Assembly: GCA_935421135.1 (NCBI GenBank)
Contig: OW285193.1
Location: forward strand, 8,054,496-8,118,495
Direction of reading: 5' to 3'
Length of the DNA stretch: 64,000 bases
From: Bugulina stolonifera
Taxonomy: Eukaryota; Bryozoa; Gymnolaemata; Cheilostomatida; Bugulidae
Positions within the stretch are counted from its first letter, which is position 1, and every line of letters starts with the position of its first letter. Below are positions 13,701 to 25,254 of this stretch, piece by piece. Made by a program: the position numbers and the translations under genes. The notes beneath the pieces are model-generated. The model made no database searches. It saw only the letters and a list, made by a program, of their open reading frames with translations, and was not told the DNA's origin.

Positions 13701-16700
13701 ATAGCCAATTATTTTGTATGTTAATAGATGTTTTGATAAGGTTACTTAAATTCCAAATAACACAAAAAATGTTTATACAAAAGTTGGAGGCATGCGCCTC
13801 ATCTTTCATGTGACTACTACATAGCTTGACTTGCAGAGTCATTAGGTTATGTTATTGTGGGATCTGTGGATCTTCTGCTGGTATCTCATTTACAACTGCA
13901 GTAGGGACTCAGTATCTGGTTTAGTCATTCAACCTTGAACTGTGCGGCTAGCCAACCATCAACCAGAAAGTGTTTAGATTTGCTAATGTTATGCTAATCA
14001 CTCCAACACTTGGGTAGAAAGAGAGCTGGTATTCCCTGCACCTGAGCTAGCACAGGACAGTTGTAGTAGTAGTTGTAGTTACCTATCTGCACACTTATAA
14101 CAGTATTTATGTTTTTGGATACCATGATGAACAAGCCAAAGGTTTGTAATATTCTAATAATACATTCTATCTGCATGTGTTGTTGTAAGTGCTCGTGTAG
14201 TATTTTTGAATGTAATAGTAGTATATGATGCAAAAGAGTTATTCAACACTAACGTAAAACAAATGTTTGATATCGTAATTTTTGGCAAACAGTGCAAGGC
14301 ACATACAAAACCCTATTCATAGAACGTTTTAAATTAATCAGTTTGAGATTGCACAAGATAGAAATCCTCTTGGCAACTATATTTGGCAATATTCATATTA
14401 GCCCTATCTAGCAGTAGTATTTGCCATGAAGTGACACCATTATCAGTTATCACATATCTATTATTAATAAGGTTACTGTGTTAATCATGGTTATGGCCTG
14501 AATCAGTCAAGGGTCAAGTGATAAAATCTGTTTGTTAATTATAGGAACTACAGAATATGAGCTTAGAGAGAAGGTTGGCAACACTCAACATTACACAGTC
14601 AAGGACTCCGGTACCACCACCTAGAGTGAAACGATTCCAAAGAAGAGTAGAATCAGTACCAGACAATATGACTTCTTCACCAACTAATATTCAGAACGTA
14701 TACAATGATAAATCCTACAGCTTTGACGAAGATACAAAAAAGAAATTTTCACATAATGATGGAGAAATTTATAGAAGCAAGCAACAATATCACAAATACG
14801 AAGTGACAAGAAAGGATATTAGTAGAGATTCATACGAGACTCAACCAATGTGCGATATAATTCAAAGCTCACAACGACCGAGTCCGCAGCAGGCTCAAAT
14901 GGTACGACCTGATATCCTAAGAGGAAGCTTCAATGCTGATCTCAAATCTCGGAGGGCAGAATCAATGGCCAAAGCAGACAAGGAAACAAACTCATATCGT
15001 GCTAAGTTGAGAAATCTTCAGAGAGAAAAGACATTAGACGATAACAAAAATATCACTCATGATGGAACAAGCAGTAATCCAGATAGACTTCGTAATAAAC
15101 AACACGAACCAAACATAATGAGTAGCAACAAATACAACAAACATAGTAGAACTTCAGACCAAAAACATTTACCCAAGGCGACCAGTACACCAAATAAAGT
15201 GAATGGTGGGTCTAGCAACAGATTTATGTTTTACCGACCAAAGGTCGATAAACTTCATAAGCAAAACAATAGCGCTATTGGATTAGTAGGGATGGCTGAG
15301 GTGAATTACGATGGTGGGAGTTTAATGGCTTCACCAGAAGGTTCATTTATAAATCCTGCATTTGATATTGTTGATAACAATGATAAGAAGGCGCTCTCAA
15401 AATCTACATCTGCGGTTAAACCAGTAACAATACCCAAAAAACCAGTTTATTCGACAATGGGATCATCTTTCTCAGCAAGACCATGCACACCTTCTCCTCC
15501 AAGCCACAGATTCAGAAACCCCAAGCCACCAATGCCATCTCCTGAGCCAGAAATCTCTCCAATCAGGTCTCATCTACCATCACCGCTTAAACCGATCATG
15601 TCCACCAAGCAGATCGAAACATCTCTGAAACAGTATCCGTCACAAACCAGACTCGATACTAGTGACATGTGCTCACCTCAAGCAATGGAGAATATGCTGA
15701 GATATTATAATATGACTTCAACCAGCAATGACCCAGAGTCTAACTCCCCAACTCCCCCACCAATGAAACTAAGTAGCAGCAAGAAAAACCAGTCACCTTA
15801 TTCTTCAACAGGAAGTCTTAATGTTAGTGGAGACAGCATCGATGTTGTGCTCAGGCGAAAGAAAAAGGTAATCAAATATTTCATGTTCATGTTAGTGAGG
15901 ATTGTCAGAGGCCTGCATGTTGACCTAGTAGTGTGATTGAGGCTTTGTTTTAAAAGCACACGCTATCATAAAAACTAGAGTTAAACAAGCTACTAAACAT
16001 GATCCGCTTACACTGTAGCTTCCATGGCTGTAGGGTTTACACTAGTGTTAGAAGAAGTGAGGGCACATGTGAATATATGATGTGTAGCCACCTCGAGACT
16101 TGAGCCTATACTATACACTGTAATAGGCACTACCCTGGTTTGACTAAAAGTATGACAATGTCATATTTTTGAATTTCAATATTTTCTGTTTATAACCTGA
16201 CAGTAGCATCGATTTATAATGGCCTGACAGGGCAGTATAAAAGTTGTGCTGGTATAAGAACTGCAGGTGGTCTCAAGTTATAGTCAAGGAACGGCTGTAA
16301 CTGTAATATTATATTATTTCCCAACAATATGATTAATTTGGCTGAACATTCCATCCAAGTTCAGCTTAGTTCCTAGAAATAGTCTGAAGACAAATACCAA
16401 TGGATAACAGACACAACATGTCCATCATCTCATGAGAATGGTCAGCTAAAATTGTATCCAATCACCTCATGAACTAAGGGTGTGGTGTTGATGCTGTGCC
16501 AACAGATTTTGAGTTAATCCGAGATGATCTCCTGATGCCATATACTGTACGCAATATTTTGTAACTTATTATTGTCATCTAGGTCAAGATTAGACCACCC
16601 AGCTTCACATCAGAAGACGATTTGGTGAAACGAGTCTCTTTAGAAATCAATCTCACGCCAAACACAAGTCAAAGCACGCCAACACCTTTCGAAAACGAAA

Positions 16701-19700
16701 CATCTCAAAAGTCAGGAGTAGGGTGAGTACCAGATGCCATTTTTCTTTCTTTCTTCATCAGCCTGTGAAGAGGTCATCACAAAAATAGCAGCTTACCTGA
16801 ATGAATACATTGTTGTCGTCACGTGGCAATATAGAAAACGAGTAACCTGTAAATTATTTTATGTTGCAACCCCACCTGTTTTAGGTTGAGCAAGGATACT
16901 TTCGGCAATAGTTCTCTTTCGGTCAGCCAGACATCGCTCAATCAACAGACAGTAGAAAAACTAGATCTCGATGACTTAACGTCTACAGAAACAGCTAAAC
17001 TACTTCGAAAACAATTTGCAAAACTAAAAGTTAAAGCAAGCACGTTGAAAGTCAAGGATACTGAACTGAAACAAAGGTTTGCTAACTTGCAGAATCAAAG
17101 AGGTCGAGTGTGTGGACATGGGGGTAGTATTAGTAAGCCAAAGATCAGAAGTTCACCGATATTACTTTAGTTGCATACAGTTAGTGATGGTGAGCCAAGT
17201 ACCAAGTACCTGCTGGTTGTTGCCATAGTTGTAGTTCTGTGTACTAGTATGCTAGTGATGTTACTCATGGAGTATTTGTATTAGGCTTTACCCCTATTTT
17301 ACTGGTATTGCACTAAGCCACAGCTCATTGTATGCTAATATTATGCAGTAATTAGTCAATGTTTGAGGAAATTGCCCAAAATGTTGGGCATGTTGTGGGT
17401 TATTGTATTTATTCTCCATTAGAATACTGATCAGCTTGAATGACAAGTGATTGTCTTTGGGTCAACTTGTGTATATACAGAGTATGTAGACTTGCTTGCA
17501 ATAAGCCCCTTATACAGGCTGCTAGTTAACATTACTAGTTATGAGTGAACATAGCTGCCTGATGAGGAACTAATAACTAGATAACATTCAACTTCAAAAT
17601 TGGGTTAAAATATGAGTACCCTAGGATACTCTTTTATCTATTTGTCTATGATTCAATACATCAGATTTTAATTTATATGTACATAGTTATAATTGTATTA
17701 TATATCAATTTTATAAACTGGTTGCTATAAATAGCAATTAATTGCAAAAATCAATAAAATACTCTATTTCCAACTTCCTTGGACAGCTACAAATCAAGAT
17801 TAGCTGTATAAAAAAGGCCCTATTTGTTATTTTATTGTCTGAACACCTATTAGAACAGAAGTCACCATATTTCGTTGCCCCACTTTAAAAACTAGGTGCT
17901 TCAGTAGAAAGACTAATGGGCATTCTACCAATTCAGTGGTTCATTGAGTGTGAATAGGTTCATAAAATTGGGCACATGTAGATTGTACATGACTGAACTT
18001 GTACTACTTGTAGTTACTAGCAGTGACTAGTAAGTGAACAACACTCGTAAGTGTATATACATGTATTACATTGCAGATTTATTCTATTACATGTACAACC
18101 CAGTGACCTAAGGGTATGGATAATGTCAAGTTCTCAGCTGAAATACACATTGTGCTGCCAAAATACTGGCACTTATTCCTATTGGTCCTTTGGCATGCCA
18201 TTCATTAGTGCTGACTTGTATACTGAATTATATGACTTATCAAGTCTGTGAAACATTAATTAGTTACATGAGGATAGCTACTAGTTAGCCGAGTACATAA
18301 ACGGTGTGTCTACAGCTATCTTACAGTCCAATATGTGGAAATACTATTCCTTGGCCCTTGCTTTTATAACAATTAAACATAGCAGAAGATTAAAAATGTA
18401 TTAGTACACTTCATTCATCCATTATCGTAGTTATACAACCAATGGATATTACATCTTCATACTGTAATCTGATTTCAAAGATAATTATCTAATTAAATTC
18501 TTTTGATATGATTGCAATTGATAATTAATTTAAACATGCACCAGATTTTTTAAGTGGATTTGTAATTAATTCAAGTTAGTTCATATTTATTACACTTGAT
18601 TTCTCATGCTAATATCACATTAGTTGCAGTTCTAGTAGGGTTTGTGCTCCTGGTTTAGATTGAACCAATGAATAGGTTACCTGGCTCTAAGCATTACTAA
18701 TGCTAATGGAATGAGTATTAGTTAGATACAATTACCTTTATCTTTGTTAATCCTTCTACACAATGATATAAATCTTAGTGATTCCAGCAAAAAATTGATG
18801 TTGATGTAATCAGCTCAAATGTAGCTTGTCTTTTCCTATTACAAGTCATGGATGTGCACAATGTAAGATGGCAATCAAATTATCTCTGATATTCATTTTT
18901 CCATTCATCTATATTGTAATACATTGCACTGTTTATCCACTGGATTCTAGGAATATGGAAGTTATACCTTCCATATCACTAATACAGCATAGTCATAGTC
19001 ATGAAGATGATTATATAGACTTTAGAATGTAAGTAATCACCTCCTGCTTTCATTGAGGGTGGTTATTTTCTTCAGGTAATAAATAACAAGTAGTGATAGG
19101 TGCTCAAAACCCATCTCATGATTCTTATATACATATATAATATAGTATATCATGGCTATATAACGTATTGTGCACATTGCAGGAGGGCTATAAATCTATG
19201 TACTATTTTTCTACAAAAAGCTCAGTTTCATTGGTATTTGCAGCCCATGAACTTACCAGTGTTATGTATGTGCTGTTTGCCATTCTCATTGTCATTATCC
19301 AGATGTGAATCTATTTTGTATGAAGACATGAGACTTTGTGAGTGGTAAATTCCTATATTCCTGTATATATACGAACTTAGCGACGCTTTCGATAACCAAA
19401 TTTTTTTAGTAAAACGTGGTGCAGATGAGCAGTATGGAATCATAACTCCAACAATCAAGCTAAATAGTTCGATTGTTGGAGTTATGATCCCATACTGCTC
19501 ATCTGCATATTATATAAATATATATATAATAACTAGTCGGGTATTTTAATTTTGTAATGTGATGTAAGGGAGACCGGGGCATAGACCAGCCGATCTGTTT
19601 ATTGCGCTTATTCGTGCATATTATCATTAGTGGATATGCAAGAGAAAAGCAAGGAGTGATAACTCCCAGTTACACATGGTTTGAACCATGTAGTTGAATG

Positions 19701-22700
19701 AACTGCCTATGAAATGGCACTTATAGCGTATAAATAGGACTCGTGTACTTCATATTTAGTGTTTTCTTTCCCCACAAGAATATTATATTTATACCACTTG
19801 GCATTGAGAAAATGAAGAATAAAAGGATGTTTTTGCGACTTAGTTTTCTTTCAAAAGGTAAGTCGTTGACCAAGCCAACTACACATTTTGGCACCCGGCG
19901 GCAAATATTTGCACATAAAAGGGTAGACTTACTTGAGCTATGAAGAAATTCTTAAACACGTGATTGAGGTACCAGTGACCGAGTTCATGCGAAAGAACGG
20001 CTACCACTTCTTCATCAGAACATCCTTTCTTAGGCCCTGCCTTCTCCTCTTTCTTCTCTTCTACTGTCTATGAACAGAGTACGTCGCAAAACTTGTACTA
20101 TAATTTGAAATCTTACAAGCAAAAAATAGAGACACTATCGGTAAGTCATTCACTACAGGCACACGTGTCTCTATTCTATAAGATCTTTTATCTTATGATT
20201 ATCCAAGAATAAACCTAGCCTGAGCCTGTGCTTGACTTTTTACTATTGCCCTCAGCTGTCTAAACTTCACAGTTTGCAATCATCTGTACTGAATTTTGAA
20301 ATATTTTCACACAATAAATAGACACAATTTATTATTTGCCGGATTTAAAACTTTGAATGACAAGAAAAGCATCTGAGTTATCTACCCCTGTTAACCTATA
20401 TGACTTGTATAACTAAAGGAGGACAAATCCGATAATAGGAAACCATGGTGTAATAACATACCTGTAAGATACATCATCTTTTACAAATCTATCAAATAAC
20501 AATACCTGCTCCGGTGTTTCCTCTGCAGATGCGACATCCTTGTTCTCGTCTTTGGGAGGTGTGTAGTTCTCTAACAGTGTATCAAACAATACGATACGCT
20601 TGTTCTTGAAGAATCCATAGAAGTATGCATTGCTGTGACTCGATCTCTTCGACCCTGTAAAACGATACATCTTGTACTTTCCTATGAAAATGAGACATGG
20701 CTGCCGACAACTGCAGGGGGCGTGGCTGCTGACAACTGCAGGGGGTGTGGCTGCCGACAACTACAGGGGGCGTGGCTGCTAACATCGGGGATGACGATGT
20801 GTAATTAGTACAGTGCTGGCCTTGGAGTACACAAGTAAAGAATCAGACCATGACTGGTCTAATGGTAGATAGTTTAACATGTGAGATGGAGATGCGAGTT
20901 TTAATATATTTGATATAGTAGGGAGGAACATTAAGGGGAAGACAATATTATATCTAGTACATCTAGATGCATATGTATAATAGGAGGATGCCATTTTGCA
21001 CATATCAACGTGCTGGTACACTAGTGTTACACAGTACACCACAGATACATAGATTACCACAATATGCACATACAATATACAGGTCATATACATGTGTATA
21101 TCTGGTATCGTACTATGTAGCTGTGATACCCACCTTCTACTACGTAGAGCTTGGTAAGAGGGAAGTTGATGCTAGCAGCCAACTTCTCTATCTCTGTCTT
21201 CAAGTCTCCCTCTGGTAACGGTGTGAACTTGTCAAACAGTGGGGCTATATAGTCTGGGTACACAGTGATCATTACCTGCGTAAATATATACATACTATTA
21301 AATTATGCAGTAATTATTTAACCTGTGCTCGTACATATATGCATGTACTATACTACAATTACAGTGACCATTTTACTTGCGTGAATTTATATTTCAGCAT
21401 GAAAGAGCCTGACTACAGAGATATCAAAGAATAACACTGCATAAATACTTATGGATAATTACTCGTATAGCGGCTAACAACTAGTAAACACACTACATTA
21501 TGTAGAGCTTAAATTGACTTTTTTTATAATCAAATAGAGTAGATACATATTATACATATACCTCAGAGTAAACCTCACTTACCAAAGACACCACAATAAC
21601 AAAAACCCAGCAGTAAATAAAGAAATAGTCTCCACCTATCTTTATGATGTAGATAAGACAAGCTGTTATAACTAGACTTATCGTTTGGAATATGAAGAAT
21701 GACTTGATCTGATCTTTGATGAAGAATGAAGCAGTCTACAAAGGTACAGGTAACAGATATCAACAGATATATGGAGACATCATTGCACTGACTAGCAGGT
21801 AAAATGATTAAATAATAACAAGGGACCAAGCGCTAGCATTAATTTATTTCCATTAGTTACACATCATTAATGATATTCATATAAAAATTCAATATTTAGG
21901 TGTTTTTAAAGATCAGGGTTGCTAAACAGATGTAATTCTTGAAGAGGATTCTGGCTGGAATCGTAATAAAAATCATTAGTATCGCGGGGAAACTTTTAGG
22001 TAAACATCTTGTGGAAATTGTACACATCTTGTTGAAAGGGTGAACTATTGTGAAATTGGAAAGAGAAATACGTAAGCATTATAAATAGTAATAACCACTA
22101 CCTGCTTGTTGAATCCATGTTTCTCTTCTATAACAAATGTGCTGTAGACATTCCATGGCATACCAATGATAGTACCAAATACAGCAGCAAAGAAGGAAAA
22201 CAGTAGTGAATGTGTTATCTACAACAGTAAGCAGACATTATTACACAATTAAACCTTTTGTGTTATATAATGCATATTCATATTAAACAGGTAACTGTAA
22301 ACAATACAGAGCAGGGCTTAGCTACATTAGACATGGTATTACATATTCTGTATAGACAGCATGCATATATTAGGAGTCAGTGGTACTAATACACAGAGAC
22401 ACATATAATATAATTATTACGCATATAAATTTTGGAATTGCACATAAATGAGGCCAAAACAAAGATTGCTATTGCATGTTATCGGACAGAACTGCTACAT
22501 ACACATTTTACATCTTGTTATCAATCACACGTATAGGACTATGTAATATGGATAGAATACAGTCTACACCCTGCAGTATACTCGTAAACGTAATGGGCCA
22601 CTACATAAAAAACTGTCTATAATTTACATCAGGAAAGATACACCTTCCTCATGCCAACATGTTCTATGGAGGTTGGTTGAGAGTAGGTCACGCTCTTAAT

Positions 22701-24426
22701 ACTACTTATGGACATGCCCAGTACACACAACAGCATACCTCGTGATCCTCCACAGCATACCCGCAGGACTTGAGACAATCTCCAGACACTTTCCAAAGGT
22801 AAGGCAGACCTCCCATCACCAGAATCAGCTAATAGTAAAATATAACACCAAATCAATCGCAGAGCTTTGGTTGATCAAGAATAAAATAATGAACTTCTTA
22901 GCACAGACTCTGATCTCCACATCTCAGTTTACGACCAAACCTGTAACTTCACTTTAGTCTCATTTTCAATTCTATTATTCACAACTTATTTATATACCGA
23001 AATGCCTATTATAATGAGTGAGATAATTCATAAGAATATTAAACTTACCGTCGTTTCAATCTGATTAAACACGCCATGAACAAGACCGAAGTTGGTTTTA
23101 TCCAACTGATATCGTCTAGATTTATCAAAAGTTTCTTGATCCATAATGGACTTCACCTCAGCTGGTACAGTGCTGGCATTGGTATAGATTGCCCTCTAAT
23201 AGATAATAAAATATTAAAATAAACTTCTGTTTGATGTTTGAACTATTTTCATGAATAGCTTCATAATTGAGTCAACTCAGTCTACGACTAAACCTGTGAC
23301 CCCACTTTAATCTTATTCCCAATTCCAATTTTACAACTTATTTATAGGCCTTATATTTAAATGCCTGCTGTAATGAGAGTCTAGCTGGAGTGGATATCTG
23401 CTACTAACAGCTGAGCTAGGCTACAGTAGAGCTAACCCACTCCACTGTAAGTTTAGTGCAAATTTACTTATGGCTAAGCAGAAAATAATTGTTTTATAGC
23501 TAGCCACAGCGCCATCTATCTGAATAGCCTAGTGTAATTGTGAATGTCACGTGGTTGAACCAAAGAGAGTGGAAGGAAAGACGTGTCACTCAATGGTAAT
23601 TACAGTTACAGGCTCCCGAGACTGTGTTATGAGGTTGGCCAATGAACGGCAGCTAAGCTCTAAATCAATAACAAATAAAAAATGATGTTACTAAAAAAAG
23701 TCTAATCGCCTAACCGGTGCCTGATCGAAGCCGCTGCTTTAGGTTGGCCAGTCTTTGACTAATGACGATACTGGTTGCGGAAAAATTATGGTTGAATGAT
23801 GACCGCCTTTGAAGGCAGGGCAGCAACGCTTTTGAGACAGGGTAACATATTTTTCCTTCCACTATCCTTGATTGAACTATTACCATAAATGCTAACCACT
23901 CTGTGCTGCTATCTTCTGATTCTCATTTATTGCGATTTGCCATATCTAATACCTGTATCATATCTGCCATATCATTAAAATACTAATATTAATTATATGA
24001 TCACTTGTTTAATCTTATAATTCTAATAATACTAATGATAATTATGATCATTATTATTGCAATTAATTTACAATTACTTTATTATTATAATTATTTATAT
24101 TAAATTATTATTCTCAATTCTGGTTAGTTCCAAGTTGGTATTATTTATAGGCCTAATTATTGTATTAGTGATTCTGCAATCATTTAACAGTTATGTTTGT
24201 TTAGTTAGTAGTCAAGATAATACTTAATAGATAATCGTTTCATAAGATAATAATGACAATTATTATCACCTCAATCCTATGTCCCATCAGATCATCATGA
24301 TCATGGATAGGTGGTCCTCACCTGTCTGAGAGTAAGATAGGATTCCCATAGATAAGTAAGCCATAGAAAGGAAAGCACGGCAATGAGAATATAGTTTTCA
24401 TCCAGCTCAATCAACCCCGGCTTCAT
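7726..24426 (-). CDS. ZMPSTE24: CAAX prenyl protease 1 (Ste24 family), complete
   Basis: Ten coding exons, phase-consistent throughout: 24322-24426 (ATG at 24426), 23049-23195, 22739-22828, 22102-22218, 21583-21735, 21134-21275, 20506-20654, 19933-20067, 8356-8499, 7726-7956. The product is about 470 residues, against 475 in human. Hallmarks in order: [67 protein letters not shown], the zinc motif HELGHW in exon 8, and [16 protein letters not shown] with the third zinc ligand in exon 10. The enzyme is a multi-membrane-span zinc metalloprotease of the ER and inner nuclear membrane. It removes the -aaX tripeptide from farnesylated CAAX proteins and processes prelamin A in vertebrates. The catalytic residues are intact. 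Intron 9 is about 11.4 kb and contains another gene. Confidence 0.96.
8243..8298 (+). repeat. Dispersed repeat, copy 1
   Basis: The segment with CACCCCACCCAAAG, then GACACTCCTACC and TGCTGAATCTC is matched on the opposite strand at about 51372-51428. It lies 3' to the last ZMPSTE24 intron junction region and is probably a fragment of an interspersed element. Confidence 0.45.
8500..12768. other. First part of ZMPSTE24 intron 9, nothing coding seen
   Basis: AT-rich intronic sequence. Open frames such as 9488-9724, 10236-10598 and 11573-11791 have no domain-like content. It must hold the promoter and any 5' UTR exon of the nested plus-strand gene; an acceptor-like TCTTTATAG lies just before 12769. 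Confidence 0.45.
12773..17170 (+). CDS. Uncharacterised disordered protein with C-terminal coiled coil, nested gene
   Basis: Four coding exons: 12773-12865, 14545-15867, 16583-16722 and 16885-17170. They give about 613 residues with agreeing phase. A further 5' UTR exon is likely, because an acceptor precedes the ATG. Residues 1-50 are basic ([18 protein letters not shown]). The large second exon is low-complexity and rich in Ser, Asn, Pro and Lys, with proline clusters such as [20 protein letters not shown] and PTPPPMK, typical SH3 or WW ligands. A basic RRKKKVKIRPP spans the exon 2/3 junction. The last exon encodes a heptad-like coiled coil ([19 protein letters not shown]) and a short tail. 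I do not recognise the family; an adaptor or cytoskeletal role is only a guess. It lies wholly inside intron 9 of ZMPSTE24, on the opposite strand. Confidence 0.75.
12866..14544. other. Intron 1 of the nested gene
   Basis: Intron between phase-0 exons, with donor AG|GTAAGG and acceptor TTATAG. Open frames inside it (13294-13494, 13660-13842, 13994-14233) look like chance. Confidence 0.55.
17171..19932. other. Nested gene 3' UTR and rest of ZMPSTE24 intron 9
   Basis: Includes an AATAAA at 17753-17758, about 580 bases past the stop of the nested gene, which may be its poly(A) signal. It also holds the hairpin at 19421-19506. Apart from these it is AT-rich with no coding signal seen. Confidence 0.45.
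19421..19506. repeat. Near-perfect inverted repeat (hairpin), 36-bp arms
   Basis: The arms 19421-19456 and 19471-19506 are reverse complements with one mismatch; the loop is 14 bases. The transcript of either strand would fold into a long stem of pre-miRNA-like size. It lies inside ZMPSTE24 intron 9, downstream of the nested gene. It could be a MITE remnant, a recent inverted duplication or a small-RNA precursor. Confidence 0.8.
20699..20790 (+). repeat. 25-bp minisatellite, about 3.5 copies
   Basis: Three tandem 25-bp units, each a variant of GGCTGCCGACAACTGCAGGG plus GGCGT, and a partial fourth. They lie in ZMPSTE24 intron 6, about 45 bases beyond the acceptor side of exon 7. GC-rich compared with the surroundings. 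Confidence 0.85.
22924..23020 (+). repeat. Dispersed repeat, copy A of a neighbouring pair
   Basis: About 100 bases that match 23276-23380 in the same orientation, sharing blocks such as ACGACNAAACCTGT, CACTTTA, ACAACTTATTTATA and TGCCTNNTNTAATGAG. The two copies lie in successive ZMPSTE24 introns on either side of exon 2, so they are insertions of one element family or a local duplication without the exon. Confidence 0.65.
23276..23380 (+). repeat. Dispersed repeat, copy B of a neighbouring pair
   Basis: Partner of 22924-23020, in ZMPSTE24 intron 1. Divergence of roughly a quarter of positions suggests the insertion or duplication is old. Confidence 0.65.
23555..23876. mobile_element. MITE-like element with 25-bp imperfect terminal inverted repeats
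   Basis: The ends 23555-23579 and 23852-23876 are inverted copies matching at about 21 of 25 positions, with a perfect core AGTGGAAGGAAA. The interior of about 270 bases has no open frame and is less AT-rich than the flanks. The size and ends fit a non-autonomous DNA transposon in ZMPSTE24 intron 1. I could not settle a target-site duplication. Confidence 0.55.
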
Positions 24427-25254
24427 TGTGATGCAGAATTCCTATTACAAACAGAAATCAAATGTGTTGCTTTTATTTTGTTTAACCTTTTTAAACCTAA
24501 AAACAATTATTTATTTTCATTCATTCTATATTTTTCCACAAATTGTAGTTTCCTGTTTCCCCAATCAAAGAGTAGTTTTTCCATAGACATATGAGTTCTA
24601 TTGAAAAACCGTGATGAGTGTCTCCTTGTGTACATGAATTCATTACCCAATCGAAGCTTACAATTGGGCTCAGTAGCCAATGAAACCCCATGTGTCCTGC
24701 AACGATAGCATTTTTACCTTTAATGTGTACACCACTGTCTGGGAACAGACTGTCACCAAGCAACTAACCTCTCCGAAAAACAGCATTTTCAATTTGTTTG
24801 ATGTCTGTAGAGGTTGAAACTAGGAAGAAAAAGATGATTTGATTATGAATTGCTACATTTATATTTTTCAACAATAATACTCTTTGTTTGTAAAGCTTAG
24901 TTAACTAAACTTAAAGTAAGTACCCGTATGTTTTATGTTTATATAGTCATGTATTTATATACATGTATATGCAGGTTTAGCTCATAGATAATGATAATCT
25001 TACTCCTTGATCTTATCTAGGAATAATAAAATAATATGAACGGTATAATTATCTATACGTTGAACCACTTAGTATATGCTTAGCATTTTATTTAAATACT
25101 TTTTGCTGATTATTAAATTTAATATACGTTGTAGTTTTATTTGCATTTTTATTGAATCATATATTAAAAATAACTTCCTTTCTTTTTGTAATACTCATGC
25201 TGTTGCTGTATAGCAGTGTGGTGTATAATTCTATTTTACATGTAAAACAGGAAG
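24427..25254. promoter_or_regulatory. Shared 5' flank of divergent ZMPSTE24 and VWA genes
   Basis: About 830 bases separate the ATG of ZMPSTE24 (24426, minus) from the ATG of the VWA gene (25255, plus). The two 5' UTRs and either a bidirectional promoter or two promoters must lie here. An acceptor (AAACAG) at 25245-25250 just before the VWA ATG implies a non-coding first exon upstream; a matching acceptor-like site precedes the ZMPSTE24 ATG. No clear TATA or CCAAT pair was seen. Confidence 0.5.

Noticed and set aside
15868..15936. Extension of the nested gene's large exon to the frame's own stop
   Set aside because: A good donor (AAG|GTAATC) at 15868 and an in-phase downstream exon at 16583 indicate splicing.
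20413..20785. Frames with repeated CSCQQP-type peptides
   Set aside because: They combine a genuine ZMPSTE24 exon (20506-20654) with the 25-bp minisatellite in the adjacent intron.
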